Source of the DNA: Azadirachta indica
Taxonomy: Eukaryota; Streptophyta; Magnoliopsida; Sapindales; Meliaceae
Direction: 5' to 3'
Length of the DNA stretch: 64,000 bases
Assembly: GCA_022749755.1 (NCBI GenBank)
Contig: CM040440.1
Coordinates: 308,824 to 372,823, forward strand
Positions 1-11,690 of this stretch are shown in pieces; positions within the stretch are counted from its first letter, which is position 1, and each line of letters starts with the position of its first letter. A model generated the notes under the pieces. That model saw only the letters and a list, made by a program, of their open reading frames with translations. It had not been told where the DNA came from and did no database searches. The translations under genes were made by a program, and so were the position numbers.

Positions 1-180
1 GTTGATCAGCTTTGTTGCCAACCAAGAATTCCCCCTTTTTTTTTTTTAATTCTCTTTAACAAAACGCTTTCTCAGTTGCAATGTGGCCACTTTTTCTCTT
101 CCTTTAATTTATACATTTGTAAGTGGTCACATCAAGTCTACATAGTATCAATATACTTACTTTAATATGTAATAAATTCT

Positions 181-1230
181 TAATCTTTTGTATGATCATT
201 TTTTGTGAAGTTTTTATAATGCCCTTGCTAATGTCCTTGATCAGTCAGTAATATTGTGATCAAATGCTCCCCCAAGCTGTTGGACAAATTCGTAATTAGA
301 TACAAGTCATAGAATTTGAGCCATGTTTTCTTCTTTCTTTAATGGGCTTTAATTAATCATAATCTCTCAACCCCAGAAAAAAATCTGCTTGTAACATCGT
401 GAGCATTTCCAATCTCTCTTACCATAATCTTGAAAATATGATTCCAATCAACCTGATGTGGGAAAGATATAGTTAAATAAATCACATAGTATAAATTTTA
501 AATGAATCATATGTATTTATCAAATGATTAAGCTATAATTCTATTATATATATACATATATATAAATTTTTTTAAAAAAATTTGTTCCTCTCTTTTTCCT
601 CTTCAACACACCTCCATTAACATTTTACTCTTTTCTATTACTGTGGAATTTGTTATACAGTTGACAATAGGCATTATAGTTTTAAGAGAAGGATGTTTAA
701 AAATATTCAGCATTGAAGGTGTCGGTAAGCTAGTACAAGACATATCTAAATTTATTATTTAATTAATTTTATTTGTTATTAAATCTTTAACCTTTTTTTA
801 ACTAATTACTCTATTTTATTTCAAATTTTAAAAGTTACTACAATGATGATGTTCCATATAACTTTTTTAGAGGTAATTATATTATTTTACATATATTACA
901 TATATTACATGTCATAAAAGATAATATAGTGTTTTGTCAATCAATTTGGATTAGTAGTTAAATACAACGGCACGACTTAACGGTTTGGAGGCCCATTGAT
1001 TGTTTACAATATAGCTGGAGGCAAATTGATCATTGTCATAATATGAAGATAACCCTATAATAAATTATTAATTTTTTGTGAACAATTTTGTAGTTTTTTA
1101 TAAAATTTGTATGATCACTCTTTGTGAAGTTTCCATAATGCGCTTGATTAGTCAGTAATATTGTGATTAGATGCGGCTCCAAGTTATTGGACAAATCTGT
1201 AGCTAGATACAAGTGATGGAATATGAATTA
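181..1230. repeat. Diverged direct repeat pair (about 181-325 and 1104-1230)
   Basis: Both segments carry the same run of words in the same order: a TTTGTATGATCA start, TTTTGTGAAG, CATAATGC or TATAATGC, GTCAGTAATATTGTGAT, TTGGACAAAT and AGATACAAGT. The copies differ by many substitutions and small indels, so the duplication is old. The DNA between them (326-1103) is A+T-rich and shows no coding potential. The nature of the repeat (transposon piece or local duplication) is not clear. Confidence 0.6.
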
Positions 1231-2150
1231 GAACTAGCTAAAAAAATATAGAACTTAGAAAATTGGACCAAATTAGACATCAATCGACGGGTTCAGTCCG
1301 ATTTCACATGATATTCAATCTAGAGTCACTTTTAATTTTTAAAAACCCAAAATTTTAGGTTAGATTTTGATAGTGGTGCAAAAAATACTACTAAATCAAA
1401 AAAATTACTTTTATATTTTAGCGTTAAATTACGTTGCTTTGTAAAAACTAAATGACATCATTTTTTGGGCAAACAAAAGAAAAATGGGACAAACTCTTAG
1501 GACTGAAAAAATCACCGATATAAAAATCTAATTCGACTAAATTATAACTGTTCATATGGTATTCGGTTCAATTCTTCATTATATTTGGGTTTGGTCCAAA
1601 TCCAACAAAGAGAGATAAGAAAATTTTCAGTCTGGTCCAATTTGGCGAAGTCCATATTATATCATACCATGCCCACCTATAATGTGAACCTTTAATGGAC
1701 TTTAATTAATCAAAGTCTCTTATAGGACTTGGGAAAAAGACTTGAAAATTAGAAAACAAATTGGAGAGGACCAAAATTGAGAGGCTTAGTTTGATTTCAC
1801 ATGATATTTAGTTCAAGTTTTAAAAATTTAAAATTTTAGTTCTTATTTCAGTATTAGTACAAAAATAAAGGATCAAGCCAAAAGATTATTTTTCTTTTTT
1901 AACGTCAAAATGACATCATTTTGTAAGGTTCAATGGCGTCATTTTTTTGACAAATAAAAGAAAAAAAGGACAAACTCTTAGGACTAGAAAAAAATTACAG
2001 AACCCAAAAATCTAACCAAATGAGATCGAAATCGACTGGTTTGGCCTATTCATATGGCATTCGATCTATTTCTCCATTATAATTCAGTCTAGATCCAACA
2101 AAGAGATACAAGAAATTTTTTGGTTCGATTCAGTCTAACCAACTATCCTT
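1231..2150. repeat. Old tandem duplication of a ~430-bp noncoding unit
   Basis: The first copy spans about 1231-1660 and the second about 1745-2150. Shared landmarks in the same order are GATTTCACATGATATT, AAATGACATCATTTT, GGACAAACTCTTAGGACT, TTCATATGG(T/C)ATTCG and TCCAACAAAGAGA. A further shared word, TTTAATTAATCA, occurs at about 348 and 1702, so the whole 0.2-2.1 kb block seems built from rearranged copies. No open reading frame is conserved between copies. Confidence 0.6.
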
Positions 2151-2925
2151 TCTTATATAATTAATAAGTTCTAATAACTTCAAAAATAATCTAAAATACC
2201 ACTACATTTACATAACTTAGAGTTCATTCGAGAGTGTTAAATAAAAAGCATTAATATACTTAGCGCTTAATACTCTTTAATATATTTTTCTACCAATTTT
2301 TATAAACCCAGTTACTCTTTGGCTAATAGCTATCAAAAGTACTTATGTTATAATTTTGATGCTAAATTAGGCATTGGAATTTGTAATTTAAAAAGTACTT
2401 TGATATTAACAAATTACTAAAATGAAAATTATAACATTTTTTAAATTAACATATAAAATTAATAATTTTTAAAATTAAATAATACATAAAATTAATATCT
2501 ATCCATTAGTATTTTTTAATGGAACTAAATATTTTGCAAAATAAAAAAATTACAACTAAATTGACATTCTATATTTTCTAAATTAACTATTATATATTAT
2601 TTAATAGAGATAGAATTAATACACATGTATTAGTCATATTTTTATATTTAATATCTTAATAAATATACTAAAAGATAATTTAATTATTTAGTAATAATAA
2701 TATTTTTATTTTATAAAAATCTCTAAAAATAATTACTATTTATTGTCATGATTACTATTAAAAAATTTATTGTAAAAATAATTGTAAATTTAATAATTTT
2801 AAAAAGAAATAACAAAAGAATCAATTAAAAAAATATAACAAAATATGATAAGCATAGGAATTTTTAAAGTTAGGTGGGGGCATGTTGGGAATGATAAAAT
2901 TTTCATTGAATTTGGGTGAAAATTT
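2151..2925. other. A+T-rich intergenic DNA
   Basis: Very A+T-rich sequence with short poly-A and poly-T runs. I see no gene, repeat boundary or regulatory signal that I could defend. Confidence 0.5.
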
Positions 2926-3110
2926 TAAAGTTTACTAATAAGTATTTTGAAATCATAATACTTTCAATTTGGTGTTACCCACTTATTAGTGTATTTGGGT
3001 GCTAATTTTATAAAAGCACTTATTGGTGTATTTTAAATTTGGGTGAATTTGGTGTTACCCACTTAAGCACTTTAGGTGCTAATTTTATAAAAGCACCTAA
3101 TCAAGTGCTA
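2926..3110. repeat. Short tandem repeat (two ~85-bp units)
   Basis: The word TTTGGTGTTACCCACTTA followed by GGTGCTAATTTTATAAAAGC occurs at about 2960-3023 and again at 3047-3096. Spacing between the units is close to 85 bp. It sits directly against the left end of the candidate MITE that begins at 3111. Confidence 0.6.
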
Positions 3111-3719
3111 AGAGCCTGTTTGAAATTGTTGTTAGGAGAGGTAAAAGTTATTTTAAACTGTCAAAAATTATTTTGGGTGTTGGTAAAATATTTTTAAAAT
3201 TATTTTAGGTAAAATCATACCATTTTACAGTAGATTTTGAGAAATAGGAGAAGACTTGTTTTTTTAAAATCTAATTTTGAAAAATATTTTTATTTTTAAG
3301 TATAATACCATATATATCCATTTAAAATTATAAAAACCCAAAATTAACTTTACAAATTGTTTTTTAATTTTAACTTTAATTGAGAAATAAAATTGTTAAA
3401 ACAAAAATTTTTTCTTTTTTTTTTGTACTTTTATTTTTAGTTATGATATATATATTTATCTCTAAATTATTTTTAAGTAAGGATATATATTATATTATAT
3501 TATATTATGTCATATTATATTATATTATATTATATTAAAAACTTAAAGTAATTTTTATTTATCACTATTCACTGTGTATATTTTAGTCATTTGTATTACT
3601 ACAATATTTTTAATAATAAATTTATCAAATACAAAACTGATTCTCTTTAAAACTTATTATTTTTATAGCACAGTCGAAACAGATTTTTTTAAAATTCATA
3701 ACAATCCCAAACTGTCTCT
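3111..3719. mobile_element. Candidate hAT-like MITE, about 609 bp
   Basis: The left end reads AGAGCCTGTTTGAAATTGTT and the right end AACAATCCCAAACTGTCTCT. These are imperfect inverted complements (about 15 of 20 positions), and GCCTGTTTG-type ends are common in plant hAT-derived MITEs. The interior is A+T-rich and noncoding and includes an ATATT pentanucleotide microsatellite at about 3486-3537. I could not find a convincing 8-bp target duplication, so the exact ends are uncertain. Confidence 0.4.
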
Positions 3720-3969
3720 AATTCAAAAATCACCCTAATTGCTAATTTGATTTAGATAATTAGTTTTTGTTAAAATTGCCAAACATGTCATAAAATAGCT
3801 TTGAAGTACTAATTAGGACTGCTAAGCAAACTCTTCCTGAGACTCAAAGGCAAGTAAAAGGATTTAACCACCAGGCGGAGGTTGATCTATAATTATACTT
3901 ATAACTGTTAATATATATAATATATAAAAATATTAGATTAATAGTAATATTAATCTTAATTAATTATAA

Positions 3970-4880
3970 ATAAAAACATGTGGTGCATTCCATCGTAATT
4001 GCTTTGCATTTTCATAAACGATTCATTACAAAAACTGTCCTTTGAAAATCATGTGCATTTAGATGGTTCCATTTTAACCAGAAAAGAACCAGCATAAGTG
4101 ATGCATCCCCTTACAATTGTTTTGCATTTTCATAACCGATTCAAACATATTTGTTTTAGTCAAAAAAGCGCAAGTAACATACCCCATCATCGCAATTGTG
4201 CAGGATTTTCATAAATGATTGATTGTCGAAAAAATTTTCCATTGAAAATCATGCATTTTGTCGCAATTGCGTTGCATTGTCATAAATTATTGATTACGAA
4301 AAACTATATACCTTAAAAATTGTACATTTTCAAACAGTTTCATTTTAGCTAGAAAAGAACTAGCTGCAGGCCTCCTCTCGCGATGGCAAGTAACATCTAG
4401 CATGTCTCGTTGTAATTACGTTGCATTTTATTAACTGACTCATTGTTGAATACTTTGTCCATCAAAAATCATGCGCATTGAAACGAGTCTGTTTAAGCCA
4501 GGAATACATGACCATGCTTCTGCTTCTCTCACGTTTGCAAATAACATGTGGTGTGTTTCATCGCAATTACGTTGCATTTTCATAACCGAAAATTTGCTTG
4601 AAGAGAACCAATAAGCTCCTCTTGTAATGTAAAGTAACATGTGCCGCATCCCTTCGCAGTTGCATTGCATTTTCATAATTGATTTAGCGTTGAAAATTTT
4701 GTACTTCGAATATCATGCGCATTCAAACAAGTCTGTTTAGCCAAAAAAAGCACAAGCACTCTTTTCTTGCAATGGCAAGTAACATGTACGTTCTGTTGCA
4801 ATTGAGCTAAATCTTTATAAATGATTGATTGTAGAAAACTTTGTCCTTTGTAAATCTTGAGATTTCAAATAGTGTTTCAT
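3970..4880. repeat. Degenerate tandem array with about eight units
   Basis: A core of TCGCAATTGCGTTGCATTTTCATAA followed by a GATTGATT-like stretch, AAAATCATGCGCATT, a (T/C)AGCCAGAAAAGAACCAGC-like stretch and AAGTAACATGTGGTGCAT recurs. GCATTTTCATAA-like cores start at about 4006, 4124, 4202, 4274, 4423, 4573, 4667 and 4806, so spacing varies between about 70 and 150 bp. Some units have lost an internal block. Short open frames inside follow the repeat phase and are not genes. Confidence 0.65.
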
Positions 4881-5112
4881 ACTAGCGATGGACAGTATCA
4901 TTAAAACACTTACATCAAGCCTTATATAAAATGTTTTCGTTTCATGATGGCTACGTGAGTCGTACCACTTCAGGATGTAAGGAGTGTGCTTGTGCGTTTT
5001 TGTTGAAAACGGAAGGGTAGAAGAACATAAGTTTTTTTTTGCCTCTAATTACAAAGTGCTTAACTGTCAAAGAAAACTCATTCGTTTCGCAACAACCTAC
5101 GTTTGTTGTATT

Positions 5113-5734
5113 TAGGGATGGCAAAATTTCTCATAGGACCCCAAACCCACGGGATCCACATGTAACGGAGGGGAATTTAAATGAATTTCAGAGAATAGAG
5201 TGAGAAACGGAGAGAAATTAATCCTCAATTTATTAACGGGACAGGGATTGGTTTACCTCTCCCCACCCCATTCCCCAATAAAATATAATATAAATATATT
5301 ATAATTTATAAATTAAATTTTATATATGTAAATATAATTTTATATTATAATTTATAAAATTATATATTATAATTAAATGTAATTAGTAATAAAAAATTAT
5401 GGAGTCACGAATTAATGTTATAAAAAATAAAATATACAAATAAAAAATTAAAAATTAAAAATTAAAAAGACCCTATATTGTGTTTCCAATAATATATTAA
5501 TAATATTTTTTTTAAGTTAATTAAATTCTTATATTATTAAAATTAATTTATAAAAATAATATAAAATAGAGAATTGATATGGGGATAGGGAGCTCATTCC
5601 CCGTGCGGGGATTCTCCATCTCCATCCCATTAAATTTAGTGGAGAATGGGACGAGAAATGAGCTTTAAAATAAAAAACAGGATGGAGAATGGGACATGCC
5701 TCTCCAACCCCACCCCGCTCCATTGCCATCCCTA
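5113..5734. mobile_element. hAT-type MITE, copy A (622 bp)
   Basis: Terminal inverted repeats are TAGGGATGGCAA on the left and TTGCCATCCCTA on the right. The flanking 8-mers are GTTGTATT (5105-5112) and GTTGTACC (5735-5742), matching at six of eight positions; 8-bp target duplications are typical of hAT elements. The subterminal DNA is rich in GGGGA/TCCCC words and the core is very A+T-rich. It is a close relative of the copy at 9653-10289 but has the more decayed target duplication. It carries no transposase and would depend on an enzyme supplied elsewhere. Confidence 0.85.
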
Positions 5735-6829
5735 GTTGTACCTCCATAGTGTGCAGGGAGTGTACTTGTGCATTAATGAAAAAAATAGAGAAGTGGAAAA
5801 ATATACATTTTTTTTTTCCCTTAATTTCAAAACACTTAGTTGTCGCATAACACAATATCATTTCACGGCAAGATAGCTCTTCTTTTGTTGCTACAATTTT
5901 ACAACTTTCTTCTTGTTGGTTCTTATCTTAAGGTGGTATTGCCTATGCAGTTGATGTTGCTAATTTTGGGTGTAATAAATTGTTACAGAATTTTGGGAAA
6001 TTAATATCGGAAAAATATCTATTACCACCCTAAAGTTTGGGCTAACTACCCAATTCTCCCTTATGGTTTCAAAAATACCTGTTACCCCCCTGTCTCCATT
6101 TTTCTTCCAACTTTACCCTTACATAACTCAACTTAAACCATCAAATCAAACAAGCCGAACCATTTTTTTAATATTCAAATATATATAATTTATATTTTTT
6201 AATTTAAAATAATTTAGATGTAATAATTAAAATTAAACATATAAAATTTATATTATTAACTAATTGTTAAATAATAACAATTATATGTAAAAGTTAAATA
6301 TAGTTTTGAAATTTTAAATTTTTTTAAAAATAAGTATATTTATAATCAAATTGATATTATAAAAATTTAAAAATTAAATTAATGTCTGAGTTGATGTTGC
6401 TAATTTTGGGTGTAATAAATTGTTACAGAATTTTGAGAAATTAATATCTGAGTCAATGAAGCATCTCAATCTTATAATGGGTTGTGATTTTATATGAATG
6501 ATTTTTTGGAAAAAAAAATAAAGAAAAAAAATATTATTTATTCAGTTGGTTTTTTTTTATTTTTAATTGTTTTTTCGTACTTTAGACTAATAATTTATGA
6601 AAATTAAGTTATGAAAGTTATTCTACAGGTCTCTTTTTCTTTTTCTTTTTCTTTTAATTTTTTAATTAATTAATTTTATATATTAGTAATTTTTATATCT
6701 TTTGTAATTATATTTATCCTTATTAAAAAATTAACAATATGTAGCTAATTGTATTGATCACCATGAGTCAAAGGGATATTAATGTTATTTCAAAAATTAA
6801 AGTTTGATAAAGTCTAATAGCAATAAAAT
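5735..6829. other. Intergenic DNA holding a split 60-bp duplication
   Basis: A block starting GTTGATGTTGCTAATTTTGG and ending near GAAATTAATATC occurs at about 5951-6009 and again at about 6390-6448, nearly identical. The ~380 bp between is A+T-rich after a short pyrimidine-rich part containing TACCACCC and TTACCCCCC. No coding sequence is seen up to the MULE end at 6830. Confidence 0.55.
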
Positions 6830-6945
6830 GGGAGAATCTCGATTCCCCATTTTTTCGGCCTAAAACCCGAGTCTCTTGTGACATTTTCTCCATTAGCTAA
6901 AAATGTTAAATTTTGAGAGCAATTATATTTTTACCCTTTTGAAGT
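6830..6945 (+). repeat. Left terminal inverted repeat of the MULE
   Basis: Starts GGGAGAATCTCGATTCCCC and extends to about the GAGAGCAATTATAT block, which has its inverted partner GAAATTGCCCTC near 14501. Similarity is patchy in the middle through indels. Confidence 0.75.
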
Positions 6946-7679
6946 CACATCAACTCTCATCTGTCACCTACAAAAATCAAAGAGTTCAAACATATATTTT
7001 AAGGGATTCAAAGGACAAGTTACTATAAATGCCTGTACTTGTGGTTATTTTATATATTATAATAAGTAATTGTATTTTTTGATATGGAATGTTTTCGTTT
7101 TAATAAATAATATTTATCGTTAAAGGTTTGACTTTGAAAATTGAAACTTGGACATTAAAAAGATTGTCGAACAAAATTACCAAAATACCCTTTATGTGAA
7201 TATAAGAATGATAACTTGATTTTTTTTTTAATTGGGGGCAAAATGGAAAAAACAAATTGAATAGTCATAAATCATGTTATATACTTTGCCATTTTATCCT
7301 TATTATCTTCACTTCCCCATTCTTCCATTCTATCAACAAAAACTTTCTCCTCATTTTCTTTACAATCTCATTCTTTCAACACAAAAACACACAAACAAAC
7401 AATACAACAAGCATTATTCAACCCTTGAGGAGTGCGAGTGAATGAAGGAATAATCAAATAAAGGAACAAATTATGTAGATTCGGGAGGAAGGTTGTATTA
7501 GGTATCTTCGAGTTTTAAAAAAAACCCTAATAAGCTTTCTTTTTCTTGTATATAGGACCCAAGTTGTGGGGTTTTTTTTTTTTTTTTTTTGTTTTGGAAG
7601 CTAAGTAGTGATGATCTCAACCAATATATATTAGTACCCTATGGACTAAACAAAAACAATGCAAATCTAAGTGATATCG

Positions 7680-8091
7680 ATGGTGGAATCTTCAAGTTTA
7701 AAAGTGGGTATTGTCAATGTGGTGTCAGTCAAGGCTTGGGTTAGAATATCAGAGAGTTTAAAAAATTCAAACAAATTGTCTTTCTACTGTAAGCAACAAG
7801 AGGATTGTGGGTTTTTCAATTTCTGGAAATCAATCAAGCAAGACATACATGCTAATGTGGGAGAGATGGCAATATCAAGCATAATTTCTAGTCTGCAAGC
7901 TCAATTGCATCACGCGTAAATCAAAAGATGAAGTTAATGAGAAACCTAAAAAAGCAACAAAGGCCAATGCAAATACTAAGAAGATGATGATGGTAATAAT
8001 AATATTGTTATGCATTTGTATAATACAATTTATGCAAGCTTTCAAAACTCTAATTGTACACAAAAAATGTAATTGTATTCAACATATATAA
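7680..8091 (+). pseudogene. GRF-type zinc-finger protein with C-terminal membrane segment, frameshifted
   Basis: An ATG at 7680 opens a 79-residue frame ending at a TAA at 7917-7919. Residues 17-52 resemble a GRF zinc finger: KAWVRISESLKNSNK, then FYCKQQEDCGFFNFW, with the family's Cys and the CGFF.W motif. The usual first Cys pair before the KAW motif is missing (VVSVKAW). In the next frame, 7912-8091, the expected C-terminal part goes on: a Lys-rich linker, then a hydrophobic stretch (MMMVIIILLCICIIQFMQAF) and a TAA. Short GRF proteins with a C-terminal hydrophobic helix are common in plant genomes, often near transposons. Their role is unclear; GRF fingers in other proteins bind nucleic acid. 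A +1 shift near 7912 and the lost Cys pair suggest a pseudogene, though a small intron is not excluded. It lies inside the MULE, divergent in strand from its transposase. Confidence 0.6.
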
Positions 8092-9652
8092 TATTTGATA
8101 CAAAATATATTTGTAGGATTAATTCAAATATCCATTGCAAAATCAAAGAGAGAATTCTCAAAATGCCTAACGGCAAGATGCATATTGTTTGATACAAGAT
8201 TATCGTTCAAAATGACAAAGCCTATGTTTATCACGTGTATTCCATGTCCAACAAAGCCAAAACATCAAAAAATCAGCGAAAAAAAAAAAAAGCTTTAATG
8301 GTAGTTATATCATGTATCATTATTGCATGCAAGCATAAAAGATCTAAGAGAGTTTTGTATTAATATTTTAACTAATGTATGAATAGGTTTGACAGAGTAT
8401 ATAGGTTCGACTGCATAATTAATCATACTCTTCAAGTCGCTTTGCATATTAGAAAGTTGACCTGAGTGTTATTGTCTCCTTTGAGAATTCAATCTTCTTT
8501 TACCGCCTTCATTTGCCTTTTCCTTACTAGCTTTTCTCCTCTTCCTTTGGTTTCTTATAACTGTTGCAGAATAATAAAATTAGATTTGGAATATATTTAT
8601 ATAGCACACATTTAAAAAGTCAATCGAATAAGTAATAATAGTTGAAATGGTTTTGGTTTTGTACGCGGGGTAGTTGAGATTTAGCTTAAAGTTCCAACTT
8701 GTTCTACCCAAAGCATAGTCAATATTAGTAACCAAAGCAAGAAATTTGATGTCATTCTTTATCGCAAACATCAAAACCTAAAATGTTTGCATACCTTTAT
8801 AAGTGGGCAACTTCTTCTATTGTGACCAAGTTGTTTGCATTTTGTACAGTTGGTGGTGTATCTTCTTTTTTCACGTAGAGGCTCGTTTAGGTATTTTCTT
8901 TGATTATATTTTGGCCTTCTAGTCTTGGAAATTATTTTTGGAGCTTCAAATATGGCAAATCTATTCTTGGTCACATCAACTTGTCAGGCAAAGGATTGAT
9001 TGTCGATGAGTATTTGGCTACATAAAGCTTTTTGGTCATAACATTGTCGATGTAATCAGCTGAGTTAAGGTTAGAGTGCATGATATAAGACAATGCATGC
9101 TTGCTTGGCAACTTACTTAACTACCAACCTAAACAGTCATATGTTGACTATTTTTGGTTAAGATCGACAATGTTAACCAAAATTAATAAACTCAAACTAA
9201 TGCTTGCTAGATTTGATAACCAACAGCTTCCTTGCAACCTTTGACAACTTGTTAATCTTCCTTTGAACTCTTGGAGGTAGGTTGGTAGGCCACTTTGAAC
9301 ACTTTTCTTGCCTACTAATAATATTTTTCATTAATTTAAGTCGAATAAACTCTAGTAGCTTAATAATGGGCTTCTTTTTTTGCTCATTAAGGAAACCGTT
9401 TCATGACTCGGACATATTGTTTGTAACGTAATCTATTTTGAAGAAATGACTGAATAAGTGGCATGACCATATGTGTAGATCATTCTACAATAGCCATTGT
9501 ACTTACTAGGCTCAATTTCTTTAATTGTATCTATTGTACAATCAAAGTCCAGCCTGTTTGTTGGCGTAAAGCTCTCCAAAATTATCCCCCAAGAGTTTGA
9601 AAGTGAACAACTTCCTAAAGTTTGCATATATTACCTAGCACAGTATCTATGT

Positions 9653-10289
9653 TAGGGATGGCAAAATTCCCCATGGGGCCCCAAACCCACGGGGATCCAT
9701 CCCCAACGGGGAAGAATTTAGATAAATTTTGGGGAACGGAGCGGGGAACGGGGAGAAATTAATTTCCAATTTATTAATGGGACGGAGATTAGTTTACTTC
9801 TCCCCACCTCACCCCCACCCCATTCCACAATAAAACATAATATAAATATATATATAATTTATAAATTAAATTATATATATAAATATAATTATATATTATC
9901 ATTTCTAAAATTATATATTATAATTAAATGTAATTAGTAATAAAAAAAAGTTATGAAGTCATGAATTAATCTTATAAAAAATAGAATTTACAAATAAAAA
10001 GTAAAAGATTAAAAATTAAAAAGACTCTATATTGTGTTTTCAATAATATATTAATAATATTTTTATTTAAATTAATTAAATTCTTATATTATCAAAATTA
10101 ATTTATAAAAATAATATAAAATGGGGAATTGATATGGGGATAGGGAACTCATTCCCCATGCAGGGATTCTCCATCCCCATCCCATTAAATTTAGTGGGGA
10201 ATGGAACGGGGAATGGAAGTTAAAATAGAAAACGGGGTGGAGAACGGGACATGCCTCCTCACCCCCACCCCGCCCCATTGCCATCCCTA
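9653..10289. mobile_element. hAT-type MITE, copy B (637 bp), nested in the MULE
   Basis: Ends are TAGGGATGGCAA and TTGCCATCCCTA. It is flanked by a perfect 8-bp target duplication, ATCTATGT, at 9645-9652 and 10290-10297. Internal layout matches copy A at 5113: GGGGA/TCCCC-rich subterminal zones around an A+T-rich core. The perfect duplication shows that it entered after the MULE was in place and more recently than copy A. It interrupts the transposase relic. Confidence 0.93.
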
Positions 10290-10297
10290 ATCTATGT

Positions 10298-11690
10298 TAA
10301 GCACAAATTTGAAAACAAAAAAAAAAGCATATTGCTTAAAAATAAGTCAAAAAATACTAAAATGAAATAAGCAAGCATTAACTCTTAAAATCGTTTAAAA
10401 AAAGAAATGTTTTAGTTAAATCAAACTCAGAAATGAAAAAGAACATAATGATAGTATGAATGCAGCACAAAAACTAAATCATATAAGTGAAATATAATAA
10501 AGTAACCACTAAGTAAAATAAATCAATCATTACACCATGTTAATAAATCATATAAAAAGAAAGCACTAAGTAAAATAAATCAACCATTAAATCATGTCAA
10601 TAAATCATATATGTGAAATACAATAAAGCACAATATGTTAGAATAAAAAAGAGCAAGAAACAGCAGATACATTAAGCACAAATATGCAGACCAAAAAAAA
10701 AAAAAAATTAAGTATGGTGCTTAAAAATTAAAATAAGCAAGCATTGACTCTTAAAATCTTTAAAAAGAAGAAATGTTTTAGTTAAATCAAACTCAAAAAC
10801 AGCCAAAGGGAAAAATGTAGCAATTAAGGATGGTCTGAATGCAGCACAAAACTAAATCATACGAGGGAAATATAGTAAAATAAGTCCTAAGTAAAATAAA
10901 TCAATCATTACACCATGTGAATAAAATCATATAGTAAAGTGAGCACTAAATAAAATAAAGCAACGATTAAATCATATGAATAAATCATATAAAAAGCGAT
11001 TAAATCATGTGAATAAATCAATAAGTAAAATAAAGTAACCATTAAATCATGTCATTTTTTTTTTATGTAATCTCCAAGCAAAAGCTTAGAGCAAACATAG
11101 TAACAAAGGCCAAAAAATATATAAAGGAGGAAAAAGCATAGTAGTGTTTGAATAATCATGTTAGAAACATGAATAAAGAATTAAAAAAAAATGTAAGAAC
11201 ATGAGAAAGCCAATTTCACAATCCAAACAAGTAGAATCTAGTAGCTACATCCAAACATAGCAGCAAATGAAAAAGACAAACAATAGAACCCAGTAATAAA
11301 ATAAGACCAACAAGCCAAATTTGTAACCAAAAAGTCAAGCAGCAACCAGCCAACAACCTAGTAGTGACATGGAAACAAACAAGAAAACCACCAAACCAAT
11401 AAACAAAATCCAACAAGCATTCCAAACATGCAACCAGCATGTTAACGGGAAATCAAAAAGCCAAAAATGTATGCAGTAGTAGTCAGCATCAAGAGAAAAG
11501 CCATTGGACACCAAAAACAATTGCCAATAATTAGAAAAATTAATGAAATCTATAATTAGGGAAACCTATGCTGTCCTAAGTAAGAAAAGATTTAATCTCC
11601 AAAAGGGGTTGCTTCACTAGGAATGGAAGAAGAGGGAAATTCCAATATTAATAAATCATATAAATGGGATTTAGTAAAGCACAAAATTTT
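10298..11690. repeat. ~380-bp tandem duplication and related repeats within the MULE
   Basis: The block 10298-10672 (TTAAGCACAAAT... GAAATGTTTTAGTTAAATCA... GCAGCACAAAA... TCATTACACCATGT) is repeated at about 10673-11050. The word TTAGAATAAAAAAGAGCAAG, which closes the first block, reappears at about 11691, so a third partial copy borders the transposase core. The stretch 11090-11530 is rich in CAAACAAG/AACCAGC-like words. It has long minus-strand open frames of low-complexity Leu/Trp/Phe composition, which I do not regard as genes. This may be an expanded transposase intron. Confidence 0.6.

Noticed and set aside
3970..4880. CRISPR-like array
   Set aside because: Repeats are long, degenerate and unevenly spaced in plant DNA; there are no short exact repeats with unique spacers and no cas genes.
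11216..11520. Two minus-strand frames rich in Leu, Phe, Trp and Cys resembling membrane proteins
   Set aside because: They overlap in two frames over repetitive CAAACAAG-type DNA inside the MULE; the apparent hydrophobicity is a composition effect.
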